The notes below the pieces were generated by a model that saw only the letters and a list, made by a program, of their open reading frames with translations, was not told where the DNA came from and searched no databases. From assembly GCA_018700215.1 (NCBI GenBank), contig JABIST010000169.1, positions 1 through 10,927 on the forward strand: a DNA stretch of 10,927 nt. The letters are read 5' to 3'. This DNA is from Dehalococcoidia bacterium (lineage in GTDB: Bacteria > Chloroflexota > Dehalococcoidia > UBA2979). Shown piece after piece: positions 5,713 to 10,927 of this stretch. The position numbers were made by a program, and so were the translations under genes. Numbering within the stretch: the first letter of the stretch is position 1; every line of letters begins with the position of its first letter.

Positions 5713-7509
5713 CTAGACGGGGGGTTGGTAGGTGCGGCTGTCGCGTTCGTCGACCATGCGGTCGGTGAGTTGGAACAGCGGCATGGCGCCGAGGTCGTCG
5801 CCGCTGCGGTCGCGGACGGAGACTTGTTCGGCTTCGACTTCGCGATCCCCAATGACGAGCATGTAGGGGGTCTTTTGGAGCTGGGCGCGACGGATCATGT
5901 TGCCCATGCGCTCGCCGGAGGTGTCGACATCGACTCGGAAGCCCTGCGTGCGCAGCTCGCGCTGGACGTGGTGGGCGAAGTCGACGTGGCGGTCGGCGAT
6001 GGGGATGACCATGGCCTGGACCGGAGAGAGCCAGAGCGGGAGTGCGCCACCGTAGTGTTCGATGAGGACGCCGAAGAACCGCTCAAGCGAGCCGAGCAGT
6101 GCGCGGTGGACCATGTAGGGGCGATGCTCCGCACCGTCTTCGCCGATGTACGACATGTCGAAGCGCTCGGGCAGGTTGAAGTCGAACTGGACAGTGGAGC
6201 ACTGCCACTTGCGACCCAGCGTGTCCGTGAGGTCGATGTCGATCTTGGGTCCGTAGAAGGCACCGTCGCCTGCATCGACCTCGTAGGCGAGGTCGGCGCG
6301 TTCGAGGGCGCGGCGCAGGGAGTCCTCAGCCATCTCCCACTGCTCCGGATCGCCGACGGACTTCTCCGGGCGGGTGGAGAGCCGCGCCTCGAATTCGGTG
6401 AAGCCGAAGAGGCGGAGGATGTGGAGGACGAATTCCACGACGGAGACGATCTCGTCTTCGACCTGATCCGGCGTGCAGATGATGTGGGAGTCGTCCTGGG
6501 TGAAGCCGCGGACGCGCATCAGCCCGTGGAGGACGCCTGAGCGCTCGTATCGATAAACCGTGCCGAGTTCGGCGAGCCGCATGGGGAGCTCTCGGTAGGA
6601 GCGGCGCGTGTTGTTGTAGATCTGCACGTGGAACGGGCAGTTCATGGGCTTCATGTAGTAGTCGTTGCCATCGACGTCCATGGGCGAGTACATGCCGTCC
6701 GCATAGAAATCGAGATGGCCACTGGTCTCCCAGAGTTCGCCCCGGCCGATGTGAGGGGTGAAGACGATCTCGTAGCCGGCCTCGATGTGCTCTTTGCGCC
6801 AGGCGTCCTCGATCTCCATGCGAATACGGCCACCCTTGGGGTGCCAGTAGATGAGGCCGGGGCCGTACTCCTCGTGCGTGGAGTAGAGGTCCAGCTCTCG
6901 ACCGAGGCGACGGTGGTCGCGGCGTTCGGCTTCCTCGCGGGCTTCGATGTAGGCATCGAGTTCTTCGCGGGTGGGGAAGAGGAGGCCGTAGACGCGCTGG
7001 AGCATGGGGCGGTTCTCATCACCTCGCCAGTAGGCGCCGGCGGAGTGGGTGAGTTTGAAGGCGCCGAGCTGTCCGGTGCGTTCGGTGTGGCCGCCGCGAC
7101 AGAGGTCTTCGAATTTGGCGTGGGTGAAGTGGCCGACGGTGTCGTCGTCGATTTCGTCGATCATTTCGAGCTTGTAGGGCTGGTTGGCGAAGATTTCGCG
7201 GGCCTGGGCCTTGGGGATCCATTCGCCCTGGATGGGGACGTTGCGCTTGGCGGTCTTGCGCATGCGCTTGTCGAGGACGGTGAGGTCTTCGGGGGTCAGG
7301 GGACGGGGGAGGTCGAAGTCGTAGTAGAAGCCGTTGTCGATCGGTGGGCCGATGGCGTACTTGGCTTCGGGGAACATTTCGAGGACGGCTTCAGCGAGGA
7401 CGTGTGCGGCGGAGTGGCGCATGCGTCGGAGCTGTTCGTCAGGGTCGAGTTCGGCGAAGGGTGTGTCGTCGTGCTGTGCGGCGGCGTCGGCTGGCTGGTC
7501 GAGTGTCAT
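5713..7509 (-). CDS. thrS: Threonine--tRNA ligase lacking the TGS domain
   Basis: The enzyme charges tRNA-Thr with threonine in the cytoplasm. The N2 editing domain, which removes mischarged serine, is present with its metal-like motif: HSAAH (His32, His36) and CRGGH (Cys137, His141). The class II core has the zinc ligands Cys291 (PMNCPFH), His342 (QDDSHI) and His468 (MVHRALLGS). Motif 2 is VYRYE (Arg320) and motif 3 is HRALLGSLERFFG. The anticodon-binding domain follows from about residue 493 (LSPVQAMVIPIADRH). At 598 residues it is shorter than E. coli ThrRS (642) because it enters the editing domain after only about 25 residues, without the roughly 60-residue TGS (N1) domain. The ATG has GGGAGGT about 7 nt upstream. 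The same frame stays open well upstream through the T-box leader, but no recognisable domain lies there. Expression should be controlled by the T-box. Confidence 0.97.
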   Translation of the reverse strand: MTLDQPADAAAQHDDTPFAELDPDEQLRRMRHSAAHVLAEAVLEMFPEAKYAIGPPIDNGFYYDFDLPRPLTPEDLTVLDKRMRKTAKRNVPIQGEWIPKAQAREIFANQPYKLEMIDEIDDDTVGHFTHAKFEDLCRGGHTERTGQLGAFKLTHSAGAYWRGDENRPMLQRVYGLLFPTREELDAYIEAREEAERRDHRRLGRELDLYSTHEEYGPGLIYWHPKGGRIRMEIEDAWRKEHIEAGYEIVFTPHIGRGELWETSGHLDFYADGMYSPMDVDGNDYYMKPMNCPFHVQIYNNTRRSYRELPMRLAELGTVYRYERSGVLHGLMRVRGFTQDDSHIICTPDQVEDEIVSVVEFVLHILRLFGFTEFEARLSTRPEKSVGDPEQWEMAEDSLRRALERADLAYEVDAGDGAFYGPKIDIDLTDTLGRKWQCSTVQFDFNLPERFDMSYIGEDGAEHRPYMVHRALLGSLERFFGVLIEHYGGALPLWLSPVQAMVIPIADRHVDFAHHVQRELRTQGFRVDVDTSGERMGNMIRRAQLQKTPYMLVIGDREVEAEQVSVRDRSGDDLGAMPLFQLTDRMVDERDSRTYQPPV

Positions 7510-7567
7510 GGTTGGACCTCCCTTGGTCACTCTGATCCCGACCGGCTGACCTGGCCCGGCGGGACAC

Positions 7568-7605
7568 AAAAAACGCGCTGCTCGTCCAACGGGACGAGAG
7601 GCGCG
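7568..7605 (-). terminator. T-box-controlled intrinsic terminator before thrS
   Basis: The stem is GCGCG / CGCGC closing CTCGTCC / GGACGAG around a CGTT loop, with a 2x2 internal loop (CT opposite CA), followed directly by TTTTTT. Its position just after the T-box core fits the alternative antiterminator/terminator fold of transcriptional T-boxes. Confidence 0.9.
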
Positions 7606-7845
7606 GCTCTCGTGGTTCCACCCGAGTTCCCCCGAGGCCGTGCGCGAGGCGCCAGGCGTTGAGGCTCGTTGACCCGTAACGAGGGTGATTCGCCGCGGGT
7701 TCGCCCGCGGGCTCAGGGGTGGTATCGCTTGCGACCGGCTGTGGGGCTTCCAGCCAAAGGCCCCGCTTCTCTGGTGCCGATCGAGCGCAAGGCGACGTGT
7801 CCCCGTCAACGCTCCTGTTCTTCGCTGAGCCGAAACGCAGCGAAG
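7568..7845 (-). promoter_or_regulatory. T-box riboswitch (tRNA-Thr sensing) in the thrS leader
   Basis: A T-box senses uncharged tRNA by pairing its anticodon and acceptor end, then lets transcription continue. On the minus strand the parts occur in order. A Stem I closing helix GGCTCAG (7831-7825)/CTGAGCC (7716-7710) comes first. AGAGA and an apical GGCTG loop form the Stem I top. The specifier loop GAT-ACC-AC has ACC (Thr codon) at 7723-7721. A perfect hairpin CCGCGGG-CGAA-CCCGCGG lies at 7710-7693. The T-box core CGGGTGGAACCACG (7624-7611) follows, and then a U-tailed terminator. The UGGA bulge would pair with UCCA, that is a tRNA-Thr with U73. Gene and specifier agree, which makes the call strong. 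T-boxes are known outside Firmicutes, including Chloroflexota and Actinomycetota. Confidence 0.92.
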
Positions 7846-7858
7846 CAGTCTGTGGATC

Positions 7859-7889
7859 ATGATACGCGCTTGGTGGGGGATGTGGTCGA
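7859..7889 (-). promoter_or_regulatory. Candidate promoter of the thrS T-box transcript
   Basis: TATCAT (7864-7859, 5 of 6 to TATAAT) lies just upstream of the leader. A weak TCGACC (7889-7884, 4 of 6) lies 19 nt ahead of it. The predicted start near 7851 would place the 5' hairpin (7845-7820) and Stem I at the beginning of the RNA. Confidence 0.4.
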
Positions 7890-7936
7890 GCGGGGGAGTG
7901 GGTGGGGATCGAGAGGGTCGATCTCGCGCGGGTCTC

Positions 7937-8026
7937 GGAGGCGCGGGGCTCCTCGGCAATGGTGGGGGAGAGGAGGCGCGGGGCACCTCGGTACTGGTCG
8001 GGGAGCGGAGGCGCGGGGCGCCTCGG
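7937..8026. repeat. Three 35-bp tandem units, each with a GC-rich hairpin
   Basis: Units begin at 7937, 7972 and 8007 with an exact period of 35 bp. Each starts with GGAGGCGCGGGGC, one variable base (T, A, G), then CCTCGG. The 15-nt spacers in the first two units share -A-TGGT-GGGGAG-. Each core folds as GAGGCGC-GGG-GCNCCTC. The third is a perfect 7-bp stem; the other two have one mismatch at the variable base. A further inverted repeat, GATCGA-GAGGG-TCGATC (7907-7923), lies beside the array. The array lies between the 3' end of tRNA-Val and the thrS promoter. Confidence 0.85.
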
Positions 8027-8051
8027 GTGTTCGCGTTTGAGAGGGGGTTTG

Positions 8052-8128
8052 TGGTGGGCGGTACTGGACTCGAACCAGTGACCTCAGCGATGTCAACGCT
8101 GCGCTCTAGCCAGCTGAGCTAACCGCCC
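8052..8128 (-). tRNA. tRNA-Val (anticodon GAC)
   Basis: The minus strand folds as a full cloverleaf. The acceptor GGGCGGT pairs with ACCGCCC, and the D arm is GCTC/GAGC. The anticodon stem CAGCG/CGCTG encloses loop TTGACAT (anticodon GAC, Val). The T arm is ACTGG-TTCGAGT-CCAGT. The discriminator is A and CCA is encoded in the DNA (8054-8052). Confidence 0.95.
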
Positions 8129-8140
8129 GCGACGAGAGGA

Positions 8141-8170
8141 AGGCTACGGCTCAGAGCGGGGGAGCGTCAA
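8141..8170 (-). promoter_or_regulatory. Candidate promoter of tRNA-Val
   Basis: On the minus strand TTGACG (8170-8165, 5 of 6) is followed by 18 nt and TAGCCT (8146-8141, 3 of 6), 12 nt ahead of the tRNA 5' end. The -10 is weak, but the arrangement mirrors that before tRNA-Lys. Confidence 0.4.
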
Positions 8171-8229
8171 AGCCTGTGGAGGTGGGGGGGCACTGTAATA
8201 AATCGCGTAGTGGCGGGGGAGTGATTTCG

Positions 8230-8259
8230 TTGACACTCTGAGAACGCTCACGGTAACGT
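8230..8259 (+). promoter_or_regulatory. Candidate promoter of tRNA-Lys
   Basis: A perfect TTGACA (8230-8235) is followed by 18 nt and TAACGT (8254-8259, 3 of 6). The mature tRNA begins 6 nt after this -10, so the transcript would start at or next to G1. Confidence 0.5.
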
Positions 8260-8265
8260 CCGCGC

Positions 8266-8340
8266 GGGCCTCTAGCTCAATGGTAGAGCAGTTGACTCTT
8301 AATCAACCGGTTCGGGGTTCGAGCCCCCGGGGGCCCACCA
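8266..8340 (+). tRNA. tRNA-Lys (anticodon CTT)
   Basis: The acceptor GGGCCTC pairs with GGGGCCC, including a T-G pair. The D arm is GCTC/GAGC. The anticodon stem GTTGA/TCAAC encloses loop CTCTTAA (anticodon CTT, reading AAG). The T arm is CGGGG-TTCGAGC-CCCCG. The discriminator is A and CCA is encoded at 8338-8340. Confidence 0.95.
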
Positions 8341-8362
8341 GTACGACCGATCGGGTAGCGAG

Positions 8363-8391
8363 TTGCAATCCGATTGATCTTCTCGTGTAAG
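8363..8391 (+). promoter_or_regulatory. Candidate promoter of tRNA-Leu
   Basis: TTGCAA (8363-8368, 4 of 6) is followed by 17 nt and TGTAAG (8386-8391, 4 of 6), about 42 nt before the tRNA-Leu 5' end. A small hairpin GCTGG-CGT-CCAGC (8401-8413) lies between. Cotranscription with tRNA-Lys, 92 nt upstream, is equally possible. Confidence 0.35.
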
Positions 8392-8432
8392 GTGGGCGCC
8401 GCTGGCGTCCAGCACACGGAAGTGGTGGCGCT

Positions 8433-8517
8433 GGGGAAGTGTCGGAACTGGCAGACGAGCGTGATTTAGGTTCACGTGCCGCAAGGCGTAGGAGTTCGAA
8501 TCTCCTCTTCCCCACCA
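8433..8517 (+). tRNA. tRNA-Leu (anticodon TAG)
   Basis: This is a class II tRNA with a long variable arm. The acceptor GGGGAAG pairs with CTTCCCC, and the D region GGAACTGGCAGAC is typical of bacterial Leu tRNAs. The anticodon stem CGTGA/TCACG encloses loop TTTAGGT (anticodon TAG, reading CUA/CUG). The variable arm is GCC-GCAA-GGC and the T arm AGGAG-TTCGAAT-CTCCT. The discriminator is A and CCA is encoded at 8515-8517. Confidence 0.95.
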
Positions 8518-8532
8518 ATCACTGGTGGGGAG
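8508..8532 (+). repeat. Inverted repeat joining the tRNA-Leu 3' end to its trailer
   Basis: CCCCACCA, the 3' acceptor strand plus discriminator and CCA of tRNA-Leu, is followed after ATCAC by its exact complement TGGTGGGG. With flanking T-A and T-G pairs the stem is about 10 bp. No U-run follows. Confidence 0.8.
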
Positions 8533-8581
8533 TGGTAGGCGCGCTACGTGGCAAGATGCCAAAGCTAGTTGGGGAGGCTTC

Positions 8582-9619
8582 ATGGCGAGGCTGCTGGAAG
8601 TCAAGAACCTGAAGACCCACTTCTTTACGGAAGAGGGCGTGGTTCGGGCGGTTGACGGAGTGACGTGGCACCTCGATGAGGGTGAGACGCTGGCTCTGGT
8701 TGGAGAATCGGGTTGCGGTAAGTCCGTGACGGCGATGTCGATCCTGAGATTGATTCCGAACCCTCCGGGGCGGATCGTTGATGGTGAGATCTTCTTCGAG
8801 GGACAGGACCTGTTGAAGGTCAGCGATGCGGAGATGCGGAGCATCCGCGGAAACCGAATCGCGATGGTGTTCCAGGAGCCGATGACGTCGCTGAATCCAG
8901 TGCTGACGATTGGTCAGCAGATTCGCGAGTCGATTGTCCTGCACCTGGGACTTGGCGAAGAGGAGTCGACGGCTCGAGCGGTTGAACTGCTGGAGTTGGT
9001 GGGCATCCCGGAAGCCGAACAGCGAATCAAGGATTATCCGCACCAGTTCTCGGGCGGGATGCGTCAGCGCGTGATGATCGCGATGGCGCTGTCCTGTAAC
9101 CCGAAGCTGTTGATTGCGGACGAGCCGACGACGGCGCTGGATGTGACGATTCAGGCACAGATCCTGGAGATCATGGCGAACCTCTCGCAAGAGTTTGGTT
9201 CGGCAGTGCTGGTGATTACACACAACCTTGGCGTAGTGGCGCGCTACGCGGACCGCGTGAACGTGATGTACGCGGGGAACATTGTTGAGAGCGGTTCGGC
9301 CGTTGACGTGTTCAAGCACGCGGTGCACCCGTACACGGTTGGTCTGCTGGAGTCCGTGCCGCGTCTGGACGCGACGGAGCACAAGCGACTGGCGACGATT
9401 GAGGGTCAGCCACCATTGCTGGTGGATCCGATTCCGGGTTGCCCGTTCGAGCCGCGTTGCGCGTGGGCGATTGACCAGTGCCAGACCGAGCGCCCGCCGC
9501 TGGAAGAGAAAGAGCCCGGGCACACTGCTGCGTGCTTCCGGAACCCGCGGACTGACGAGCGAACGCGTATCGAGGTGGATCTGCACACTCGCCTCGCCAC
9601 AGCCGGCGCGGAAGGATAG
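8582..9619 (+). CDS. dppD: Peptide/nickel ABC importer ATP-binding protein DppD/OppD
   Basis: One of two ATPases that power a dipeptide, oligopeptide or nickel importer at the inner face of the membrane. The nucleotide-binding fold is intact: Walker A GESGCGKS (residues 41-48), Q-loop Gln98 in MVFQEP, and signature FSGGM (156-160). Walker B is LLIADEP (177-182) and the switch His214 lies in ITHN. The C-terminal oligopeptide_HPY-type domain (HPYTVGLLESVP, IPGCPFEPRC) carries Cys287, Cys293, Cys300 and Cys318, the pattern that binds a [4Fe-4S] cluster in some DppD proteins. The 345-residue length is normal. ATG 8582 has GGGGAGG 4 nt upstream; a longer GTG-started frame at 8525 would begin 8 nt after tRNA-Leu and is rejected. 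dppF follows after 6 nt. Substrate cannot be read from an ATPase; the symbol is by family. Confidence 0.92.
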   Translation: MARLLEVKNLKTHFFTEEGVVRAVDGVTWHLDEGETLALVGESGCGKSVTAMSILRLIPNPPGRIVDGEIFFEGQDLLKVSDAEMRSIRGNRIAMVFQEPMTSLNPVLTIGQQIRESIVLHLGLGEEESTARAVELLELVGIPEAEQRIKDYPHQFSGGMRQRVMIAMALSCNPKLLIADEPTTALDVTIQAQILEIMANLSQEFGSAVLVITHNLGVVARYADRVNVMYAGNIVESGSAVDVFKHAVHPYTVGLLESVPRLDATEHKRLATIEGQPPLLVDPIPGCPFEPRCAWAIDQCQTERPPLEEKEPGHTAACFRNPRTDERTRIEVDLHTRLATAGAEG

Positions 9620-9625
9620 CCCCCG

Positions 9626-10669
9626 ATGACTACTGACATTGATATTGCGCCTGAAGCCCAGGTGGAGATGACTTCGAGCGAGCGATTGCTTGAGGTTGAT
9701 GGACTGAAGATGTATTTCCCGGTGACGTCCGGGCTGTTCATCCAGCGCAAGGTTGCAGACGTGCGGGCGGTTGATGGCCTGAGCTTCCACGTGGACAAGC
9801 AGGAGACGCTTGGCCTGGTGGGTGAGTCTGGCTGTGGGAAGTCCACGACTGGCCGCGCGATTCTCCAGCTGTACCGGCCCACTGCGGGCAGCGTGAAGTT
9901 CGACGGAACTGAGCTGACTGCGCTGAAGGGGACGGAGCTACGCCGGATGCGGCGGAAGATGCAGATGATCTTCCAGGACCCGTTCTCCAGCCTGAACCCG
10001 CGCATGAGCGTGTCGCAGATCATTGGCGAGCCGATGGCGATTCACGGTCTGTACAAGGGCCAGGAGCGCCGCGATCGCATTGAGTACATCATGAACGCGG
10101 TGGGTCTGAACCCACTGTTCGCGAAGCGCTACCCGCACGAGTTCTCGGGCGGTCAGCGTCAGCGCATTGGTATTGCCCGGGCGTTGGCGGTGGAGCCGGA
10201 CTTTATTGTTGCCGACGAGCCGGTTTCGGCGCTGGACGTTTCGATTCAGGCGCAGATCATCAACTTGATGGAGGATCTGCAGTCCGAATTCGACCTGACT
10301 TACCTGTTCATTGCTCACGACCTGGCGGTTGTGCGGCACATCTCTGACCGCGTGGCGGTGATGTACCTGGGCAAGATGATGGAGCTGTCGGAGTCGAACG
10401 AGCTGTACGTCACGCCGTTGCACCCGTACACGCAGGCGCTGTTGTCCGCGGTTCCAATTACGGACCCGGAGCTTGAGCGGACTCGTGAACGAATCGTGCT
10501 TGAGGGCGATGTGCCTTCGCCGTTGCGGCCGCCTCCGGGTTGCGTGTTCCACACGCGTTGCCCGATTGCGGAGGACGTCTGCCGCAACGAGCTGCCGGAG
10601 TGGCGTGAGGTGGTCCCAGAGCACTGGGTGGCCTGTCACCTGGTACAGGCACCAGAGAACGTTGTCTAA
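9626..10669 (+). CDS. dppF: Peptide/nickel ABC importer ATP-binding protein DppF/OppF
   Basis: The partner ATPase of DppD; the two would form the heterodimeric motor of the importer. Motifs are Walker A GESGCGKST (66-74), Gln117 in MIFQDPF, FSGGQ (173-177), Walker B FIVADEP (193-199) and His231 in IAHD. The segment FPVTSGLFIQRKVADVRAVDGLSF is typical of the F-type subunit. The C-terminal domain (HPYTQALLSAVP, PPGCVFHTRCP) has Cys306, Cys312, Cys319 and Cys337 in the same spacing style as DppD. It has 347 residues, full length. ATG 9626 has GAAGGA about 9 nt upstream inside the end of dppD. The 6-nt gap to dppD implies one transcript, ending at the strong terminator at 10750. No dppA, dppB or dppC lies in the window; upstream is a tRNA and downstream lepA. 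Confidence 0.93.
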   Translation: MTTDIDIAPEAQVEMTSSERLLEVDGLKMYFPVTSGLFIQRKVADVRAVDGLSFHVDKQETLGLVGESGCGKSTTGRAILQLYRPTAGSVKFDGTELTALKGTELRRMRRKMQMIFQDPFSSLNPRMSVSQIIGEPMAIHGLYKGQERRDRIEYIMNAVGLNPLFAKRYPHEFSGGQRQRIGIARALAVEPDFIVADEPVSALDVSIQAQIINLMEDLQSEFDLTYLFIAHDLAVVRHISDRVAVMYLGKMMELSESNELYVTPLHPYTQALLSAVPITDPELERTRERIVLEGDVPSPLRPPPGCVFHTRCPIAEDVCRNELPEWREVVPEHWVACHLVQAPENVV

Positions 10670-10685
10670 GGCCCGTTCCGGGCTT
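10669..10685 (+). other. Small hairpin overlapping the dppF stop
   Basis: AGGCCCG-TTC-CGGGCTT forms a 7-bp stem (one G-T pair) starting at the last base of the TAA stop. There is no T-run beyond TT. It may protect the mRNA end or assist termination at the next hairpin. Confidence 0.4.
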
Positions 10686-10749
10686 GAATGACGCTTCGCG
10701 CCTGGTGGGCGTGGGGTTGCTGCAGAGATCGAAGCGGCTGTGCCGCAAT

Positions 10750-10780
10750 CCGGGGGCCCGAGAGGGTCCCCGGTTTATTG
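10750..10780 (+). terminator. Intrinsic terminator after dppDF
   Basis: The arms CCGGGGGCCC and GGGTCCCCGG form a 10-bp stem with one G-T pair around a GAGA loop, followed by TTTATTG. It lies about 80 nt after the dppF stop and separates it from lepA. Confidence 0.85.
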
Positions 10781-10877
10781 TGTCCCGCGCTGGACTTGTG
10801 GGCCCAACGAACCGCATATGGACAGCGGCTTTGCGGAGGGCAGCCCGTGTAGTCGCGTGGGACGCTAGGATCGTGGT

Positions 10878-10927
10878 GTGGACCCTTCGCACATTCGCAA
10901 CTTCTCGATCATCGCGCACATCGACCA
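10878..10927 (+). CDS. lepA: Elongation factor 4 (LepA), first 16 codons (3' partial)
   Basis: LepA/EF-4 is a translational GTPase that acts on stalled or mispositioned ribosomes. Only the start is present: (M)DPSHIRNFSIIAHIDH. IRNFSIIAHIDH is the hallmark run-up to the GTPase P-loop and differs from TypA (IRNIAIIAHVDH). The GTG start is preceded by TAGGA with a 7-nt gap. The other in-phase codons just upstream (GGT, CGT) are not starts. No convincing promoter was found in the roughly 100 nt after the dppDF terminator. Confidence 0.85.
   Translation, partial: MDPSHIRNFSIIAHID

Noticed and set aside
5635..6540. 301-codon plus-strand frame opposite the thrS 3' half
   Set aside because: Asp/Glu/Val-rich shadow; no motif, and it runs through the thrS terminal hairpin.
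6628..7662. 344-codon plus-strand open frame opposite thrS
   Set aside because: Its composition (Val/Gly/Glu/Ala-rich, no domain) is what the antisense of a GC-rich gene gives; thrS on the other strand is unmistakable.
7780..7860. Leader peptide starting at ATG 7860
   Set aside because: The ATG overlaps the candidate -10, has no Shine-Dalgarno and no Thr run; the T-box explains regulation.
7510..7986. Upstream extension of thrS by about 159 codons
   Set aside because: The frame is open but covers the T-box, terminator and promoter; it has no domain, and the ATG at 7509 has a strong Shine-Dalgarno.
7937..8026. CRISPR-like array
   Set aside because: The 15-nt spacers are similar to each other and far too short; there are no cas genes. 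It is better called a tandem repeat.
8518..8581. Partial tRNA or attachment site after tRNA-Leu
   Set aside because: GGGGAGTGGTAGG looks a little like the tRNA 5' end, but no cloverleaf, integrase or duplicated tRNA 3' end is present.
8519..9790. 423-codon minus-strand frame opposite dppD
   Set aside because: Low-complexity Arg/His/Leu/Asn-rich shadow of the ABC ATPase gene, crossing into the tRNA-Leu trailer and into dppF.

Overview
The window is GC-rich bacterial chromosome holding core housekeeping genes. A T-box leader on a threonyl-tRNA synthetase gene, a separate biotin carboxylase and biotin carrier pair of acyl-CoA carboxylase type, CCA-encoding tRNA genes and a DppD/DppF pair together fit Chloroflexota (Dehalococcoidia-like). 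That placement is an inference, because no rRNA or marker phylogeny is available here. No mobile element, CRISPR array or phage gene was seen.

Layout. Positions 1-780 (+) are the C-terminal half of an MFS transporter. It converges on a GTG-started glycerophosphodiester phosphodiesterase (1093-1773, -). The translation operon infC-rpmI-rplT (about 3259 down to 1931, -) has a candidate promoter at 3328-3357 and a long terminator hairpin at 1854-1913. Upstream of it lie accB and accC (3442-5477, -). They overlap by 28 nt and look like a split alpha chain of an acyl-CoA carboxylase. Next is thrS (5713-7509, -), which lacks the N-terminal TGS domain. Its leader of roughly 340 nt contains a complete T-box riboswitch with an ACC (Thr) specifier, an antiterminator T-box sequence and a U-tailed terminator.

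Positions 7937-8026 hold three 35-bp tandem units, each with a GC-rich hairpin. They separate the thrS leader from a tRNA cluster: tRNA-Val(GAC) on the minus strand, then tRNA-Lys(CTT) and tRNA-Leu(TAG) on the plus strand. dppD and dppF (8582-10669, +), two ATPases of a peptide/nickel ABC importer, follow without permease or binding-protein genes and end at a strong intrinsic terminator (10750-10776). The window closes with the first 50 nt of lepA (EF-4).

How they work together. Most of the window serves translation: initiation factor 3, L35, L20, threonylation, three tRNAs and EF-4. It is joined by carboxylation for fatty-acid or acyl-CoA metabolism and by peptide uptake. The most interesting items are the thrS T-box with a competing 5' hairpin, the 35-bp hairpin array, the probable AUC start of infC, the split BC/BCCP junction, and an inverted repeat joining the tRNA-Leu 3' end to its trailer.
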